From Amycolatopsis anabasis (GTDB lineage Bacteria; Actinomycetota; Actinomycetes; Mycobacteriales; Pseudonocardiaceae), in NCBI RefSeq assembly GCF_009765355.1, contig NZ_VTHK01000048.1, forward strand, positions 1 through 64,000: a stretch of 64,000 nucleotides of DNA, written 5' to 3'. Shown here one piece after another: positions 46,206-55,524 of the stretch. Position 1 is the stretch's first letter; each line of letters begins with the position of its first letter. Position numbers and translations under genes: made by a program. The notes under the pieces are model-generated. The model did no database searches and was not told the origin of the DNA. It saw only the letters and a list, made by a program, of their open reading frames with translations.

Positions 46206-47609
46206 GTGACCAGGATCGTGATCATGGGCGGCGGCCCGGCGGGTTACGAAGCGGCACTGGTCGCCGCGCAACACGGCGCCGACGTGACGGTGGTCGAGCG
46301 CGACGGGCTCGGCGGCGCCTGCGTCCTCTACGACTGCGTGCCCTCGAAGACCTTCATCGCCTCCTCCGGCGCCCGCGCCGGGATGCACGGCCTCGGCGAG
46401 CTCGGCATCGCGACCGACCTGGCCGACACCAGCATCGACCTGCGCACCGTCCACGGCCGGGTCAAGGGCCTCGCGCTCGCCCAGTCCGCCGACATCCGCG
46501 CCCGCGTCCAGCGCGAAGGCGTCCGGGTGGTCACCGGCGTCGCCCGGTTCTGCGACGAGGAACCCGGCCTCGCCACGCACAAGGTCTCGGTGACCCAGCC
46601 CTCCGGCGAACACGAGGTGCTCGACGCCGACGTCGTGCTGATCGCCACCGGCGCCACCCCGCGGGTCCTGCCCGGCGCGGTGCCCGACGGCGACCGCATC
46701 CTCGACTGGCGCCAGCTCTACGACCTGCCCGAACTGCCCGAGCACCTCGCGGTCATCGGTTCCGGCGTCACCGGCGCCGAGTTCGCCTCCGCCTACACCG
46801 AAATGGGCGTCAAGGTCACCGTGGTGTCCAGCCGCGACCGGGTACTGCCGCACGAGGACGCCGACGCTGCCGCCGTGCTCGAGGAGGTCTTCTCCCAGCG
46901 CGGCACCACCGTCGCCAAGCACGCCCGCGCCGACCGGGTCGAACGCACCGAGAAGGGCGTCGCGGTGCACCTGACCGACGGCCGGGTGATCGAGGCCAGC
47001 CACGCCCTGATGACCGTCGGCTCGGTCCCGAACACCACCGACATCGGCCTGGACCGGGTCGGCATCGAACCCGGCCCGGGCGGGTTCATCACCGTCGACC
47101 GGGTGTCGCGCACCAGCGTCTCCGGCATCTACGCGGCGGGCGACTGCACCGGGGTGCTGATGCTCGCCTCGGTCGCCAGCATGCAGGGCCGCATCGCGAT
47201 GTGGCACGCGCTCGGCGAGGGCGTCGCCCCGATCAAGCTGAAGACCGTCGCGGCGAACGTGTTCACCCATCCGGAGATCGCCACGGTCGGCATCAGCCAG
47301 CAGGCGATCGACTCCGGCGAGGTGCCCGCCCGCACGATCATGCTGCCGCTGGCGACCAACGCCCGCGCGAAGATGGAGGGCCTGCGGCGCGGTTTCGTGA
47401 AGCTGTTCTGCCGCCCCGCCACCGGGGTGGTCGTCGGCGGGGTGGTCGTCGCGCCCACCGCGAGCGAACTGATCCTGCCGATCGCGCTGGCCGTGCAGAA
47501 CCAGCTCACCGTGGAACACCTGGCGCTGACGTTCTCGGTCTACCCGTCGCTGTCCGGCTCGATCACCGAGGCGGGCCGCCAGCTCATGCGCCACGACGAC
47601 CTGGACTGA
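46206..47609 (+). CDS. lpdA: NAD(P)H quinone dehydrogenase, LpdA-type flavoprotein
   Basis: A 467-residue two-dinucleotide-binding-domain flavoprotein. The FAD-binding GGGPAGYEAA is at residues 8-17, the CVLYDC pair (Cys39, Cys44) is the redox-active disulfide site, the NAD(P)-binding GSGVTGAEFASAY is mid-protein and the second FAD contact is IYAAGDCTG. The C-terminal active-site His-Glu of true lipoamide dehydrogenases is not evident, consistent with M. tuberculosis LpdA, a quinone reductase. GTG at 46206 follows AGGAGGAGG. It is encoded near glpD, as in Rv3302c-Rv3303c. Confidence 0.92.
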   Translation: MTRIVIMGGGPAGYEAALVAAQHGADVTVVERDGLGGACVLYDCVPSKTFIASSGARAGMHGLGELGIATDLADTSIDLRTVHGRVKGLALAQSADIRARVQREGVRVVTGVARFCDEEPGLATHKVSVTQPSGEHEVLDADVVLIATGATPRVLPGAVPDGDRILDWRQLYDLPELPEHLAVIGSGVTGAEFASAYTEMGVKVTVVSSRDRVLPHEDADAAAVLEEVFSQRGTTVAKHARADRVERTEKGVAVHLTDGRVIEASHALMTVGSVPNTTDIGLDRVGIEPGPGGFITVDRVSRTSVSGIYAAGDCTGVLMLASVASMQGRIAMWHALGEGVAPIKLKTVAANVFTHPEIATVGISQQAIDSGEVPARTIMLPLATNARAKMEGLRRGFVKLFCRPATGVVVGGVVVAPTASELILPIALAVQNQLTVEHLALTFSVYPSLSGSITEAGRQLMRHDDLD

Positions 47610-47714
47610 CCGAACGACCTTTTCGAGGCAACGCTTTTCGCTCGCGCAGCCCTTACCCTGACTGGTGGGAACGGCGCCGGCCGTCGGCGCCTGGCGGGAG
47701 TGAGGACCAGGCCG

Positions 47715-48323
47715 ATGCCCGCACGAGAGGCACCGCGCGACCGCCGGGGGCCCTGGCTCCTGGCGGCCGTGGCCTTGGCGTGCGTGCTCACCGGATGCGG
47801 TGACGCGGCCGCCCCCGCGGCATCGGGTTCCGCGGTACCGGTGCCGGTGGACCGGCCCGTGACCCAGCCGATGCCGCGTGCGGAGCCCGCCGCGATCGAC
47901 ATCCCGAAGATCGGCGCGCGTTCGACGCTGGCTCCGCTCGGCCTCAACCCGGACCACACGGTCGAGGTGCCGCCGGTGACCCAGCCGATGCAGGCCGGTT
48001 GGTACACCTACGGCCCGGCGCCGGGCGAGGTCGGACCCGCGGTGATCCTCGGCCATGTCGACGGCAACAAGCAGCAGGGAATCTTCTACCGGTTGAAGGA
48101 GCTGGCGCCCGGCGACCGGGTCGCGGTGTCCAGAAAGGACGGTTCGACGGCGAACTTCGTGGTGCGGCAGGTGGACCAGGTGGACAAGAACCAGTTCCCG
48201 ACCGACGCGGTGTACGGCGACACCGCGGGGCCGGAGCTGCGGCTGATCACCTGTGGCGGGAGCTTCGACCGGGCCGCGCACAGCTATCGGGACAACATCA
48301 TCGTCTACGCCTCGCTCGAATGA
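47715..48323 (+). CDS. Class F sortase, lipoprotein-type
   Basis: A 202-residue extracytoplasmic transpeptidase. The N-terminus is a lipoprotein signal peptide with lipobox LTGC near residue 28. The sortase core holds the catalytic His in VILGHVDGN, the nucleophilic Cys in LRLITCGG and the Arg in HSYRDNII. The class is assigned from overall length and these motifs. The start is ATG 47715 or GTG 47700. The next gene encodes a secreted protein with a PxTG-like motif, a plausible substrate. Confidence 0.88.
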   Translation: MPAREAPRDRRGPWLLAAVALACVLTGCGDAAAPAASGSAVPVPVDRPVTQPMPRAEPAAIDIPKIGARSTLAPLGLNPDHTVEVPPVTQPMQAGWYTYGPAPGEVGPAVILGHVDGNKQQGIFYRLKELAPGDRVAVSRKDGSTANFVVRQVDQVDKNQFPTDAVYGDTAGPELRLITCGGSFDRAAHSYRDNIIVYASLE

Positions 48324-48415
48324 CGCGGGCAACCGGCGCCGTTCGTGGCGCGTCTTCGCGGCAGCGAGGCGCATTCAGTCCAATACCCCTGCACCAGCCG
48401 AGCAAGGTGGTAGAG

Positions 48416-48973
48416 ATGAAGCCCAGGATCGTCGTCACCGGAGCGCTCGCCGGCACGGCCGTGCTCCTCAGCCCGGTGTTCGCCCACGGGCAGCCCACGT
48501 CCACTCCCGTCCCGCCGAGCAGCTCGCCGGCCGAGCCGCCGGACCACACCTTCCTCGGGCTCTCGCCGCAGCGCGGGGAGCCCGGCGACCAGGTCCTGGT
48601 CTCCGTGGGCTGCCCGCCGAAGTTGTTGCGCGGCACCGAATCCGCGGCACTCGACATCGGGCCGCTCAAGGTGGTCCCGGATCCGGGGACCTCGCCGCGG
48701 TCGGAGGCGGTGGCCAAGGTGCGCAAGGCCGCCAAACCCGGGCGGCACCCGGTGCGCGCGTTCTGCGGGACGGCCACCCTGGCCGCCGATTTCACCGTCA
48801 CCGCGGCCGAACCGCCCCGCCCGCCGGAGCGGAAACCGGGCGCGCAGGTGCCGGTGAAACCGAAGGGCGCCCCGCAGACCGGCGGCGGCGCGACGTCCCC
48901 TGACCGGCAGGAAGGGACCTTCGCTCTCGTTCAACCGGAGCGAGGGACCTTTACTACGGTTCAGCCGGAGTAA
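48416..48973 (+). CDS. Secreted protein with PQTGGG motif, probable sortase substrate
   Basis: A 185-residue exported protein. A signal peptide (residues 1-24, ending FAHG) is followed by a Pro/Ser-rich segment and a beta-type domain (HTFLGLSPQRGEPGDQVLVSVGCPP, two Cys). A Pro-rich stalk (RPPERKPGAQVPVKPKGAPQTGGGA) leads to the end. No transmembrane helix follows PQTGGG. The last 20 residues, from about QEGTF on, are encoded by an intergenic repeat that also forms the terminator, so the native C-terminus may have been replaced. It lies 92 bp after the sortase gene. Confidence 0.75.
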   Translation: MKPRIVVTGALAGTAVLLSPVFAHGQPTSTPVPPSSSPAEPPDHTFLGLSPQRGEPGDQVLVSVGCPPKLLRGTESAALDIGPLKVVPDPGTSPRSEAVAKVRKAAKPGRHPVRAFCGTATLAADFTVTAAEPPRPPERKPGAQVPVKPKGAPQTGGGATSPDRQEGTFALVQPERGTFTTVQPE

Positions 48974-48987
48974 AGGTCCCTTGCTCC
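48906..48987. repeat. Repeat family C, overlapping a gene end
   Basis: An element of about 80 bp ends in a perfect 12-bp hairpin, GGGACCTTTACT/AGTAAAGGTCCC (48944-48955, 48969-48980). The stop TAA of the secreted protein (48971-48973) is inside its right arm. The reverse complement of 60953-61031 is nearly identical across the whole length. Confidence 0.85.
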
Positions 48988-49002
48988 TTCGGCGGCTCGG
49001 GG

Positions 49003-50529
49003 TCAGTCGGTTTCGACCCAGTCGAAGGTCTTGGTGACGGCCTTCTTCCAGTTGCGGTATTCGGTTTCGCGGCGGGGCTCGTCCATCGACGGGTCCCACT
49101 GCTTGTCCTGGGCCCAGTTCGCGCGGATGTCGTCCTCGCTCGCCCAGAACCCGACCGCCAGCCCGGCGGCGTAGGCCGCGCCCAGCGCGGTGGTCTCGTT
49201 CACCACCGGCCGGATCACCGGCACGCCGAGGATGTCCGCCTGGAACTGCATGAGCAGCTCGTTGACGACCATGCCGCCGTCCACCTTGAGCGATTTCAGC
49301 GGCACCCCGGAGTCGGCGTTCATCGCGTCGATCACCTCGCGCGACTGGAACGCGGTGGCCTCCAGCACGGCCCGGCAGAGGTGGCCCTTGTTCACGAACC
49401 GGGTCAGCCCGACGATCGCGCCGCGCGCGTCGGAGCGCCAGTACGGCGCGAACAGCCCGGAGAACGCGGGCACGAAGTAGGCGCCCCCGTTGTCCTCGAC
49501 GGTTTTCGCGTGCTGCTCGATCTCGGCCGCCGAGCCGATCATCCCCAGGTTGTCGCGCAGCCACTGGACGAGCGAACCGGTGACCGCGATCGAGCCCTCC
49601 AGCGCGTACACCGTGTCGTTCGAACCGATCTTGTAGCACACCGTGGTGAGCAAACCGTTGTCCGACAACACCTTCTCCGTGCCGGTGTTGAGCAGCACGA
49701 AGTTGCCGGTGCCGTAGGTGTTCTTCGCCTCACCCGGCGACAGGCAGGCCTGGCCGAACGTCGCCGCCTGCTGGTCGCCGAGGATCCCGGCGATCGGGAC
49801 CCCGGCGAGCGCGCCCTTCGCCCGGGTCTTGCCGTATTCCTCCGAGGAGGACCGGATCTCCGGCAGCATCGACAGCGGAATGCCCATGTCGGCGGCGATG
49901 TCGGCGTCCCAGGACAGCGTGTCCAGGTCCATCAGCAGGGTGCGGGACGCGTTGGTCGGATCGGTGACGTGCACGCCGCCGTCCGGGCCGCCGGTCATGT
50001 TCCACAGCACCCAGGTGTCCATGTTGCCGAAGATCAGGTCCCCGGCCTCGGCGCGTTTCCGGACACCGTCCACATTGTCCAGAATCCACTTGATCTTCGG
50101 ACCGGAGAAGTAGGTGGCCAGCGGCAGGCCGGTCTTCGCGCGGTACCGCTCCTGCCCGCTGGGACCGCCGCCGGCGCTGAACCCGCCCAGCTCGTTGACG
50201 ATCTTGTCGGTGCGGGTGTCCTGCCAGACGATCGCGTGGTAGACGGGCTTTCCGGTCTTGCGGTCCCAGACCAGCGTGGTCTCCCGCTGGTTGGTGATGC
50301 CGACCGCGGCGATGTCGCCGACCTCCAGGTCCGCCTTCGCGAGCGCACCCGCGGTGACGGTCCGGGTGTTCGCCCAGATCTCCTCGGCATTGTGCTCGAC
50401 CCAGCCCGCGCGCGGGAAGATCTGCTCGTGCTCGCGCTGGTCCACGGCGACCACCCGGCCGGAATGGTCGAAGATCATCGTCCGGGTCGAGGTGGTGCCC
50501 TGATCGATCGCGGCGACGTACGAGGTCAT
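49003..50529 (-). CDS. glpK: Glycerol kinase
   Basis: A 508-residue FGGY-family kinase making sn-glycerol 3-phosphate from glycerol and ATP. It opens with the ATP phosphate loop YVAAIDQGTTSTRT. Glycerol-binding residues are in NQRETTLVWD and WQDTRTDK, and ATP-site segments in GILGDQQAATFGQ, KNTYGTGNF and LKVDGGMVVNE. The start ATG follows AGGAGC, 22 bp after glpF, so uptake and phosphorylation are co-expressed. Confidence 0.96.
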   Translation of the reverse strand: MTSYVAAIDQGTTSTRTMIFDHSGRVVAVDQREHEQIFPRAGWVEHNAEEIWANTRTVTAGALAKADLEVGDIAAVGITNQRETTLVWDRKTGKPVYHAIVWQDTRTDKIVNELGGFSAGGGPSGQERYRAKTGLPLATYFSGPKIKWILDNVDGVRKRAEAGDLIFGNMDTWVLWNMTGGPDGGVHVTDPTNASRTLLMDLDTLSWDADIAADMGIPLSMLPEIRSSSEEYGKTRAKGALAGVPIAGILGDQQAATFGQACLSPGEAKNTYGTGNFVLLNTGTEKVLSDNGLLTTVCYKIGSNDTVYALEGSIAVTGSLVQWLRDNLGMIGSAAEIEQHAKTVEDNGGAYFVPAFSGLFAPYWRSDARGAIVGLTRFVNKGHLCRAVLEATAFQSREVIDAMNADSGVPLKSLKVDGGMVVNELLMQFQADILGVPVIRPVVNETTALGAAYAAGLAVGFWASEDDIRANWAQDKQWDPSMDEPRRETEYRNWKKAVTKTFDWVETD

Positions 50530-50551
50530 GGCTGCTCCTGTTCAGGCCGGG

Positions 50552-51307
50552 TCAGGCGGACGGATATACGAGGAATACCAGTGCGGCGAGCGCGCCGCCG
50601 ACGAGCGGGCCGACCACCGGAACCCAGGAGTAGCCCCAGTTCGGATCGGTCTTGCGCCGGATCGGCAGCAGGAACGCGTACGCGATGCGCGGGCCGAGGT
50701 CGCGGGCCGGGTTGATGGCGTACCCGGTCGGGCCACCCAGCGAGGTGCCGATGACCAGCACGACGAACGCGACCCCGGCGTACCCGAGCGCGCCGTTGCC
50801 GAGCTGCGGGACCCCGGCCACGTCCGCCTTCGCGACCGGGCTGAACAGGATCCAGCCGACCAGCACGAAGGTGCCGATGATCTCGGTGACCAGGTTCCAC
50901 ACCTTGTTCGGGATCTGCGGCGCGGTGGAGAAGATGCCGAGCGTCTCACCCGGGTTCGGGTGGTCGTCGAACTGCAGTTTGTAGGTCGCCCAGCACAACG
51001 CGGCGCCGAGGATGGCGCCGACCATCTGGGCCAGCATGTAGATCGGCACGTCCGCCCACGGGGTCTTGCCCGCGATCGCGAGCCCGAGCGTCACCGCCGG
51101 ATTGAGGTGCGCACCGCTGGGGTTGGCGACGCTGGCCCCGGCGAAGACCGCGAAACCCCAGCCCATGTTGACGAACAGCGGCCCGCCGCCGTGCCCGTTG
51201 TTCTTGCGCAGCACGTGGTTCGCCACCACACCGTTGCCGAGCAGGATCAGCACCGCCGTCCCGAGCAACTCCCACAGAAAGATCGAACCCGCGTTCAATG
51301 AAGCCAC
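50552..51307 (-). CDS. glpF: Glycerol uptake facilitator, aquaglyceroporin
   Basis: A 251-residue MIP channel with six transmembrane segments and two half-helices carrying the NPA boxes: SGAHLNPAVTLG near residue 66 and YAINPARDLGPRIAYA near 204. Asp right after the second NPA motif region (NPARDLGPR) is the glycerol-channel type. The start is uncertain: GTG at 51307 is very close to GGAGGG, and TTG at 51298 is also possible. First gene of the glpF-glpK operon, divergent from glpD. Confidence 0.94.
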   Translation of the reverse strand: MASLNAGSIFLWELLGTAVLILLGNGVVANHVLRKNNGHGGGPLFVNMGWGFAVFAGASVANPSGAHLNPAVTLGLAIAGKTPWADVPIYMLAQMVGAILGAALCWATYKLQFDDHPNPGETLGIFSTAPQIPNKVWNLVTEIIGTFVLVGWILFSPVAKADVAGVPQLGNGALGYAGVAFVVLVIGTSLGGPTGYAINPARDLGPRIAYAFLLPIRRKTDPNWGYSWVPVVGPLVGGALAALVFLVYPSA

Positions 51308-51541
51308 CGCCCTCCACACTGGACACACCTGTTGCGCAGGGTCGAGCACGGCGTGCAACGGCGCCATTGCCGACCCACGATCGGGTGAACGCTACTTGGT
51401 GGGGAGCGATCATTCCAGGCGCCGAGCGTCCCAATCTTTCAAGATCGGCGAGTGGTCTGCCATCTCTTGGCCGCCGCCTGAGCTGCGGACCGCGCGGGAC
51501 GTGCGATGCTGGGGAGGTCGAGTAGCGAGGAGGGTGATCAG

Positions 51542-53290
51542 GTGACTCGGTCACGGCAGGAACCGCGGGCCAGGACGGCGAATCCGGCGCAGCTCGGCCC
51601 GTCGGAGCGGGAGGCGGCGTGGGAGCGCCTCGGCAACGAGACCTTCGACCTGGTCGTCATCGGCGGCGGCGTGGTGGGCGCCGGCACCGCCCTGGACGCC
51701 GCGACCCGCGGCCTGCGCGTGGCGCTGGTCGAGGCGCGCGATCTCGCGTCCGGCACCTCGAGCCGGTCCAGCAAGCTGTTCCACGGCGGGTTGCGCTATC
51801 TGGAACAGCTGGAGTTCGGGCTGGTTCGCGAGGCGTTGCGCGAGCGCGAGCTGATGCTCACCCGGCTGGCGCCGCATCTGGTCAAACCGGTGAGCTTCCT
51901 GTACCCGCTGACGCACCGCGTCTGGGAACGCCCGTACACCGCGGCCGGGCTGTTCCTGTACGACACCATGGGCGGCGCCCGCTCGGTGCCCGGTCAGAAG
52001 CACCTGACCAAGGCCGGGGCGCTGCGGATGGTTCCCGCGCTCAAGCGCGGCGCGCTGATCGGCGGCATCCGGTATTTCGACGCGCAGGCCGACGACGCCC
52101 GGCACACCCTGACCGTGGCCCGCACCGCGGCGCACTACGGCGCGGTGATCCGCACGTCGACGCAGGTGGTCGAGTTCCTGCGCGAAGCGGACCGGGTGTC
52201 CGGGGTGCGGGTGCGGGACGTCGAGGACGGCCGGGAGGCCGAGATCCGCGCGAACGCCGTGGTCAACTGCACCGGGGTGTGGACCGACGAACTGCAGCGG
52301 CTGTCCGGCAGCCGCGGCCGGTTCCGGGTGCGGGCCAGCAAGGGCGTGCACATCGTGGTGCCGCGCGACCGGATCGTGTCCGAGGCCGGGCTGATCCTGC
52401 GCACCGAGAAATCGGTGCTGTTCGTGATCCCGTGGCGCAACCACTGGATCGTCGGCACCACCGACACCGACTGGAACCTCGACCTCGCGCATCCGGCGGC
52501 CACCAAACACGACATCGACTACCTGCTGGAACACGTGAATTCCGTGCTCGCCACGCCGTTGACGCACGACGACATCGAAGGCGTGTACGCCGGGCTGCGG
52601 CCGTTGCTGGCGGGGGAGAGCGAGGAAACCTCGAAGCTTTCGCGGGAGCACGCCGTCGCGCGCGTCGCGCCGGGGTTCGTCGCGATCGCCGGGGGCAAGT
52701 ACACGACGTACCGGGTGATGGCCGCCGACGCGGTGGACGCCGCGGCCGTGGACCTGTCCGGCCGGCCGCAGCCGTCGATCACCGACAAGGTGCCGCTGCT
52801 CGGCGCGGACGGGTACCACGCGCTGGTCAACCAGGCCGATCACGTGGCCGCCGAGCACGGGCTGCACCCGTACCGGGTCCGGCACCTGCTCGACCGGTAC
52901 GGCTCGCTGGTGCACGAGGTGCTCGCGCTGGCCGACGGGCGGCCGGAACTGCTGCGCCCGCTGGAATCGGCGCCGGACTACCTCGGGGTGGAGGTCGTCT
53001 ACGCGGTGTCGCACGAGGGCGCGCTGCACCTGGAGGACGTGCTGGCGCGGCGGACCCGGATCTCGATCGAGTACCCGCACCGCGGCACCGACTGCGCCGA
53101 GCAGGTCGCGAAGCTGATGGGCGAGGTGCTCGGCTGGCCGGACGCCGTGGCCGCGCGCGAGGTCGAGGTGTACAACGCGCGGGTCGCCGCGGAACGGGAC
53201 TCCCAGACCCAGCCGGACGACGAGGCCGCCGACGAACGCCGCTCCGCCGCCCCGGAGGCCCGCGCGAAGCTCACCGAACCCATCGGCTGA
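51542..53290 (+). CDS. glpD: Glycerol-3-phosphate dehydrogenase (aerobic, FAD)
   Basis: A 582-residue membrane-associated flavoenzyme that oxidises glycerol 3-phosphate to dihydroxyacetone phosphate and feeds electrons to quinone. The FAD fold is at the N-terminus (DLVVIGGGVVGAGTALDAATRG), followed by SGTSSRSSKLFHGGLRYLE. Substrate-site segments include WIVGTTDTDWN and IAGGKYTTYR. GTG at 51542 follows GAGGAGGG. It stands across a 234-bp gap from glpF and completes the glycerol pathway. Confidence 0.95.
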   Translation: MTRSRQEPRARTANPAQLGPSEREAAWERLGNETFDLVVIGGGVVGAGTALDAATRGLRVALVEARDLASGTSSRSSKLFHGGLRYLEQLEFGLVREALRERELMLTRLAPHLVKPVSFLYPLTHRVWERPYTAAGLFLYDTMGGARSVPGQKHLTKAGALRMVPALKRGALIGGIRYFDAQADDARHTLTVARTAAHYGAVIRTSTQVVEFLREADRVSGVRVRDVEDGREAEIRANAVVNCTGVWTDELQRLSGSRGRFRVRASKGVHIVVPRDRIVSEAGLILRTEKSVLFVIPWRNHWIVGTTDTDWNLDLAHPAATKHDIDYLLEHVNSVLATPLTHDDIEGVYAGLRPLLAGESEETSKLSREHAVARVAPGFVAIAGGKYTTYRVMAADAVDAAAVDLSGRPQPSITDKVPLLGADGYHALVNQADHVAAEHGLHPYRVRHLLDRYGSLVHEVLALADGRPELLRPLESAPDYLGVEVVYAVSHEGALHLEDVLARRTRISIEYPHRGTDCAEQVAKLMGEVLGWPDAVAAREVEVYNARVAAERDSQTQPDDEAADERRSAAPEARAKLTEPIG

Positions 53291-53306
53291 CCCCGGACAC
53301 GCGAAG

Positions 53307-53359
53307 TGTCATGAGGGGACCCCTCCGGACAAAATCTGTCTGGAGGGGTCCCCTCATGA
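53307..53359. repeat. Palindrome family B, third copy
   Basis: TGTCATGAGGGGACCCCTCC and its complement with a short A/T-rich loop separate the convergent glpD and acyl-ligase genes. It is the same element as at 19.47 and 20.55 kb, more than 30 kb away. Confidence 0.85.
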
Positions 53360-53369
53360 AAGCGGTGGG

Positions 53370-54911
53370 TCAGGGGAGGGGGTGCTGGGCGCGCAGGGAT
53401 TTCTTGTCCACCTTGCCGATCGGGGTGAGGGGCAGGGATTCGGCGAACTCGATGGTCGCGGGCACGAAGTGTTCGGCGTCGAAGTGGGCGCGCAGGTGGG
53501 TGCGCAGTTCCTCGGCGGTGGGGGCGGGGTTCGCCGAGACGACCACGGCGTGCACGGCCTCGCCGCCGCGCGGGTCGGGCACGCCGAACACCGCCGCCTG
53601 GCGGACCCGCGGATGCGCGGCGAGCGCGCTCTCCACCACGTTCGAGTAGATCTTGGTGCCGTGTTCGCCGGTGACGATCACGTCGTTCGCCCGGTCCAGC
53701 AGGTACAGGTACCCCTCGGCGTCGAACCGGCCGATGTCGCCGGTGCGCAGCCAGCCGTCGCCGGTGAACGCGGCCGCGTCGAGTTCGGGCTGCCCGTGGT
53801 AACCGTCCATCAGCGCGAGCCCGCGCACCAGGACCTCGCCGGTCCCGCCGTCGCCGTCGATCTTCGCCGACATCCCGGGCACGATCCGGCCCACCGACGC
53901 GAGCCGGTGCGGGTGCCCGTCGAACTCGGGGGCGGCGATGCTCGCGATCATCGGCGCCTCGGTGAGCCCGTAGCCCTGGCCGACGACCGGGCCGAACACT
54001 TCGAGCGCCCGGCGCAGGAGGTCCGGCGGCAACGGGCTCGCGCCCAGGGACAGCGACCGGACGCTGGACACGTCGGTGCCCGGCAGGTCCGGATGGTCGA
54101 GCAGCGCGGCCAGCCGGGGCGGGGTGAGGGTGAGCGAGGTGATCCGGTCCGCGGCGATCGAACGCAGCACGGCGCCCGCGTCGAAACCGTCGTGCAGCAC
54201 CAGGGTGTCCCCGCACAGCAGCGCGCCGAGCGCCGCGCAGTTCCCGGTCAGGTGCGAAAGCGGCGCGACCAGCAGGATCCGCTGCGGTCCGGCGGGATCC
54301 GGGGCGAAGATCCGCGCCATGCCCTCGTAGATCCCGCTGTGGCCGATCAGTTTCGGGGTGCCGGTGGTGCCGCCGGACGGGAAGACCATGCGCACCGACG
54401 GCGGCACCGCGAACTTCGGGTCCACCGCGGACCGCGACAGCAGATCCTTGGCGCGATGCGGCATCCACGGTTCGGTCGGGCCCAGGGAAAGCACGCGGTC
54501 CGGCCGCACGGCCTCGATGAGTTCCCGGGTCTTGCGCGGTTCCCGGTCCGGATCGATCACCAGCGTCGTGGCCTCCGCCGCGGCCAGCGCCGCGAGCCGG
54601 TCGGGCAGGCTGGACGACGCGGTGACCGGCAGCACCGGCGTGCCGCGCAGCTGCGCGGCCAGTTGCGCCAGCAGGGTTTCCGGCCGGTTGCCGCCGACGA
54701 TCGCCAGCAGCTCACCGCGCCCGATCCCCTCGGTGGCCAGCGCGTCGTGGATCCCGCCGAGCACCCCGAGCGCGGCGCGGTAGCTCAGCACGCGGTCGTG
54801 CCAGCGGAAAGCGGTCTTCTCGCCTTCGCCGCGCAGTGCCTCGAGAATGCGGGTCAGGAAGAAGCTCGGCTCGCCCACCGGTACCCCGTTCGCCGTCGAA
54901 TTCGGTGCCAC
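53370..54911 (-). CDS. AMP-dependent acyl-CoA synthetase/ligase-like enzyme
   Basis: A protein of about 513 residues in the ANL adenylate-forming superfamily. Core motifs: the phosphate loop FPSGGTTGTPK, the A5 motif QGYGLTE, A7-type TGDIGRF, the hinge LLDRANDVIVTG and the catalytic Lys in TPIGKVDKKSL near the end. It adenylates a carboxylic acid, probably for CoA ligation; the acid is unknown. The start is unclear: GTG 54911 or TTG 54944 upstream. Last gene of the DUF1707-kinase operon, 70 bp after the GNAT gene. Confidence 0.88.
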   Translation of the reverse strand: MAPNSTANGVPVGEPSFFLTRILEALRGEGEKTAFRWHDRVLSYRAALGVLGGIHDALATEGIGRGELLAIVGGNRPETLLAQLAAQLRGTPVLPVTASSSLPDRLAALAAAEATTLVIDPDREPRKTRELIEAVRPDRVLSLGPTEPWMPHRAKDLLSRSAVDPKFAVPPSVRMVFPSGGTTGTPKLIGHSGIYEGMARIFAPDPAGPQRILLVAPLSHLTGNCAALGALLCGDTLVLHDGFDAGAVLRSIAADRITSLTLTPPRLAALLDHPDLPGTDVSSVRSLSLGASPLPPDLLRRALEVFGPVVGQGYGLTEAPMIASIAAPEFDGHPHRLASVGRIVPGMSAKIDGDGGTGEVLVRGLALMDGYHGQPELDAAAFTGDGWLRTGDIGRFDAEGYLYLLDRANDVIVTGEHGTKIYSNVVESALAAHPRVRQAAVFGVPDPRGGEAVHAVVVSANPAPTAEELRTHLRAHFDAEHFVPATIEFAESLPLTPIGKVDKKSLRAQHPLP

Positions 54912-54981
54912 CCTTGAGAAAACCGCAAAACCCTTGCGGGGCAAAGGACTTCACGCTGTGTCGAGCAGCACAGGAAGATCG

Positions 54982-55515
54982 CTAGTCGGCCGCGGTGCGG
55001 ACCCAGCGCAGGTCGCGGCCCGGGGGATCGTGGAGCGGGACGTACTCGGCGAACCGGAAACCGCAGCGCTGCGCCACCGCCCGCGAGGCGTGGTTCTCCT
55101 CGGCGTGGACGTAGTGCACCTCGTCCAGAGCGAGCGCGCCGAAGCCGAACCGCAGCGCCGCGTTCAGCGAGGTCACCGCGACCCCGCGGCCGCGCGCGGC
55201 CGGATGCACCCAGATCGACGCCTCCGCGTAGCCCCGGTCGAGGTCGACCGATTTCAGCCCGACCTCGCCGAGCAGCGCCCCGGTGGTCGGTTCCGCGACC
55301 GCCCAGGAGTAGCGCCGGTCCTGCGCCCATTCCATCGCCCGCTGGTCGACGTAGGCGGCGGCCTGGTCCAGGTCGTCCAGCCGCAGGGTCGGGGTGAAGC
55401 GCCGGAACTGGGCGTCGGCGAAGCCCTCGACCAGGGCGGGCCGATCGTCCAGCCGGTCGTCGGCGCGCAGTTGCCGCAGGTAGAACTCGCCCGCGTTGAT
55501 CTCCACCGGTTCCAC
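54982..55515 (-). CDS. RimJ/RimL-type GNAT acetyltransferase
   Basis: A 177-residue N-acetyltransferase. The acetyl-CoA loop is WVHPAARGRGVAVTSL and a C-terminal YVHAEENHASRAVAQRCGF segment matches the RimJ/RimL group, which acetylates protein N-termini or small amines. It starts with GTG 9 bp after the histidine kinase stop. The substrate is unknown; tight spacing suggests joint expression with the sensor kinase. Confidence 0.88.
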   Translation of the reverse strand: MEPVEINAGEFYLRQLRADDRLDDRPALVEGFADAQFRRFTPTLRLDDLDQAAAYVDQRAMEWAQDRRYSWAVAEPTTGALLGEVGLKSVDLDRGYAEASIWVHPAARGRGVAVTSLNAALRFGFGALALDEVHYVHAEENHASRAVAQRCGFRFAEYVPLHDPPGRDLRWVRTAAD

Positions 55516-55524
55516 GGGGTGACC

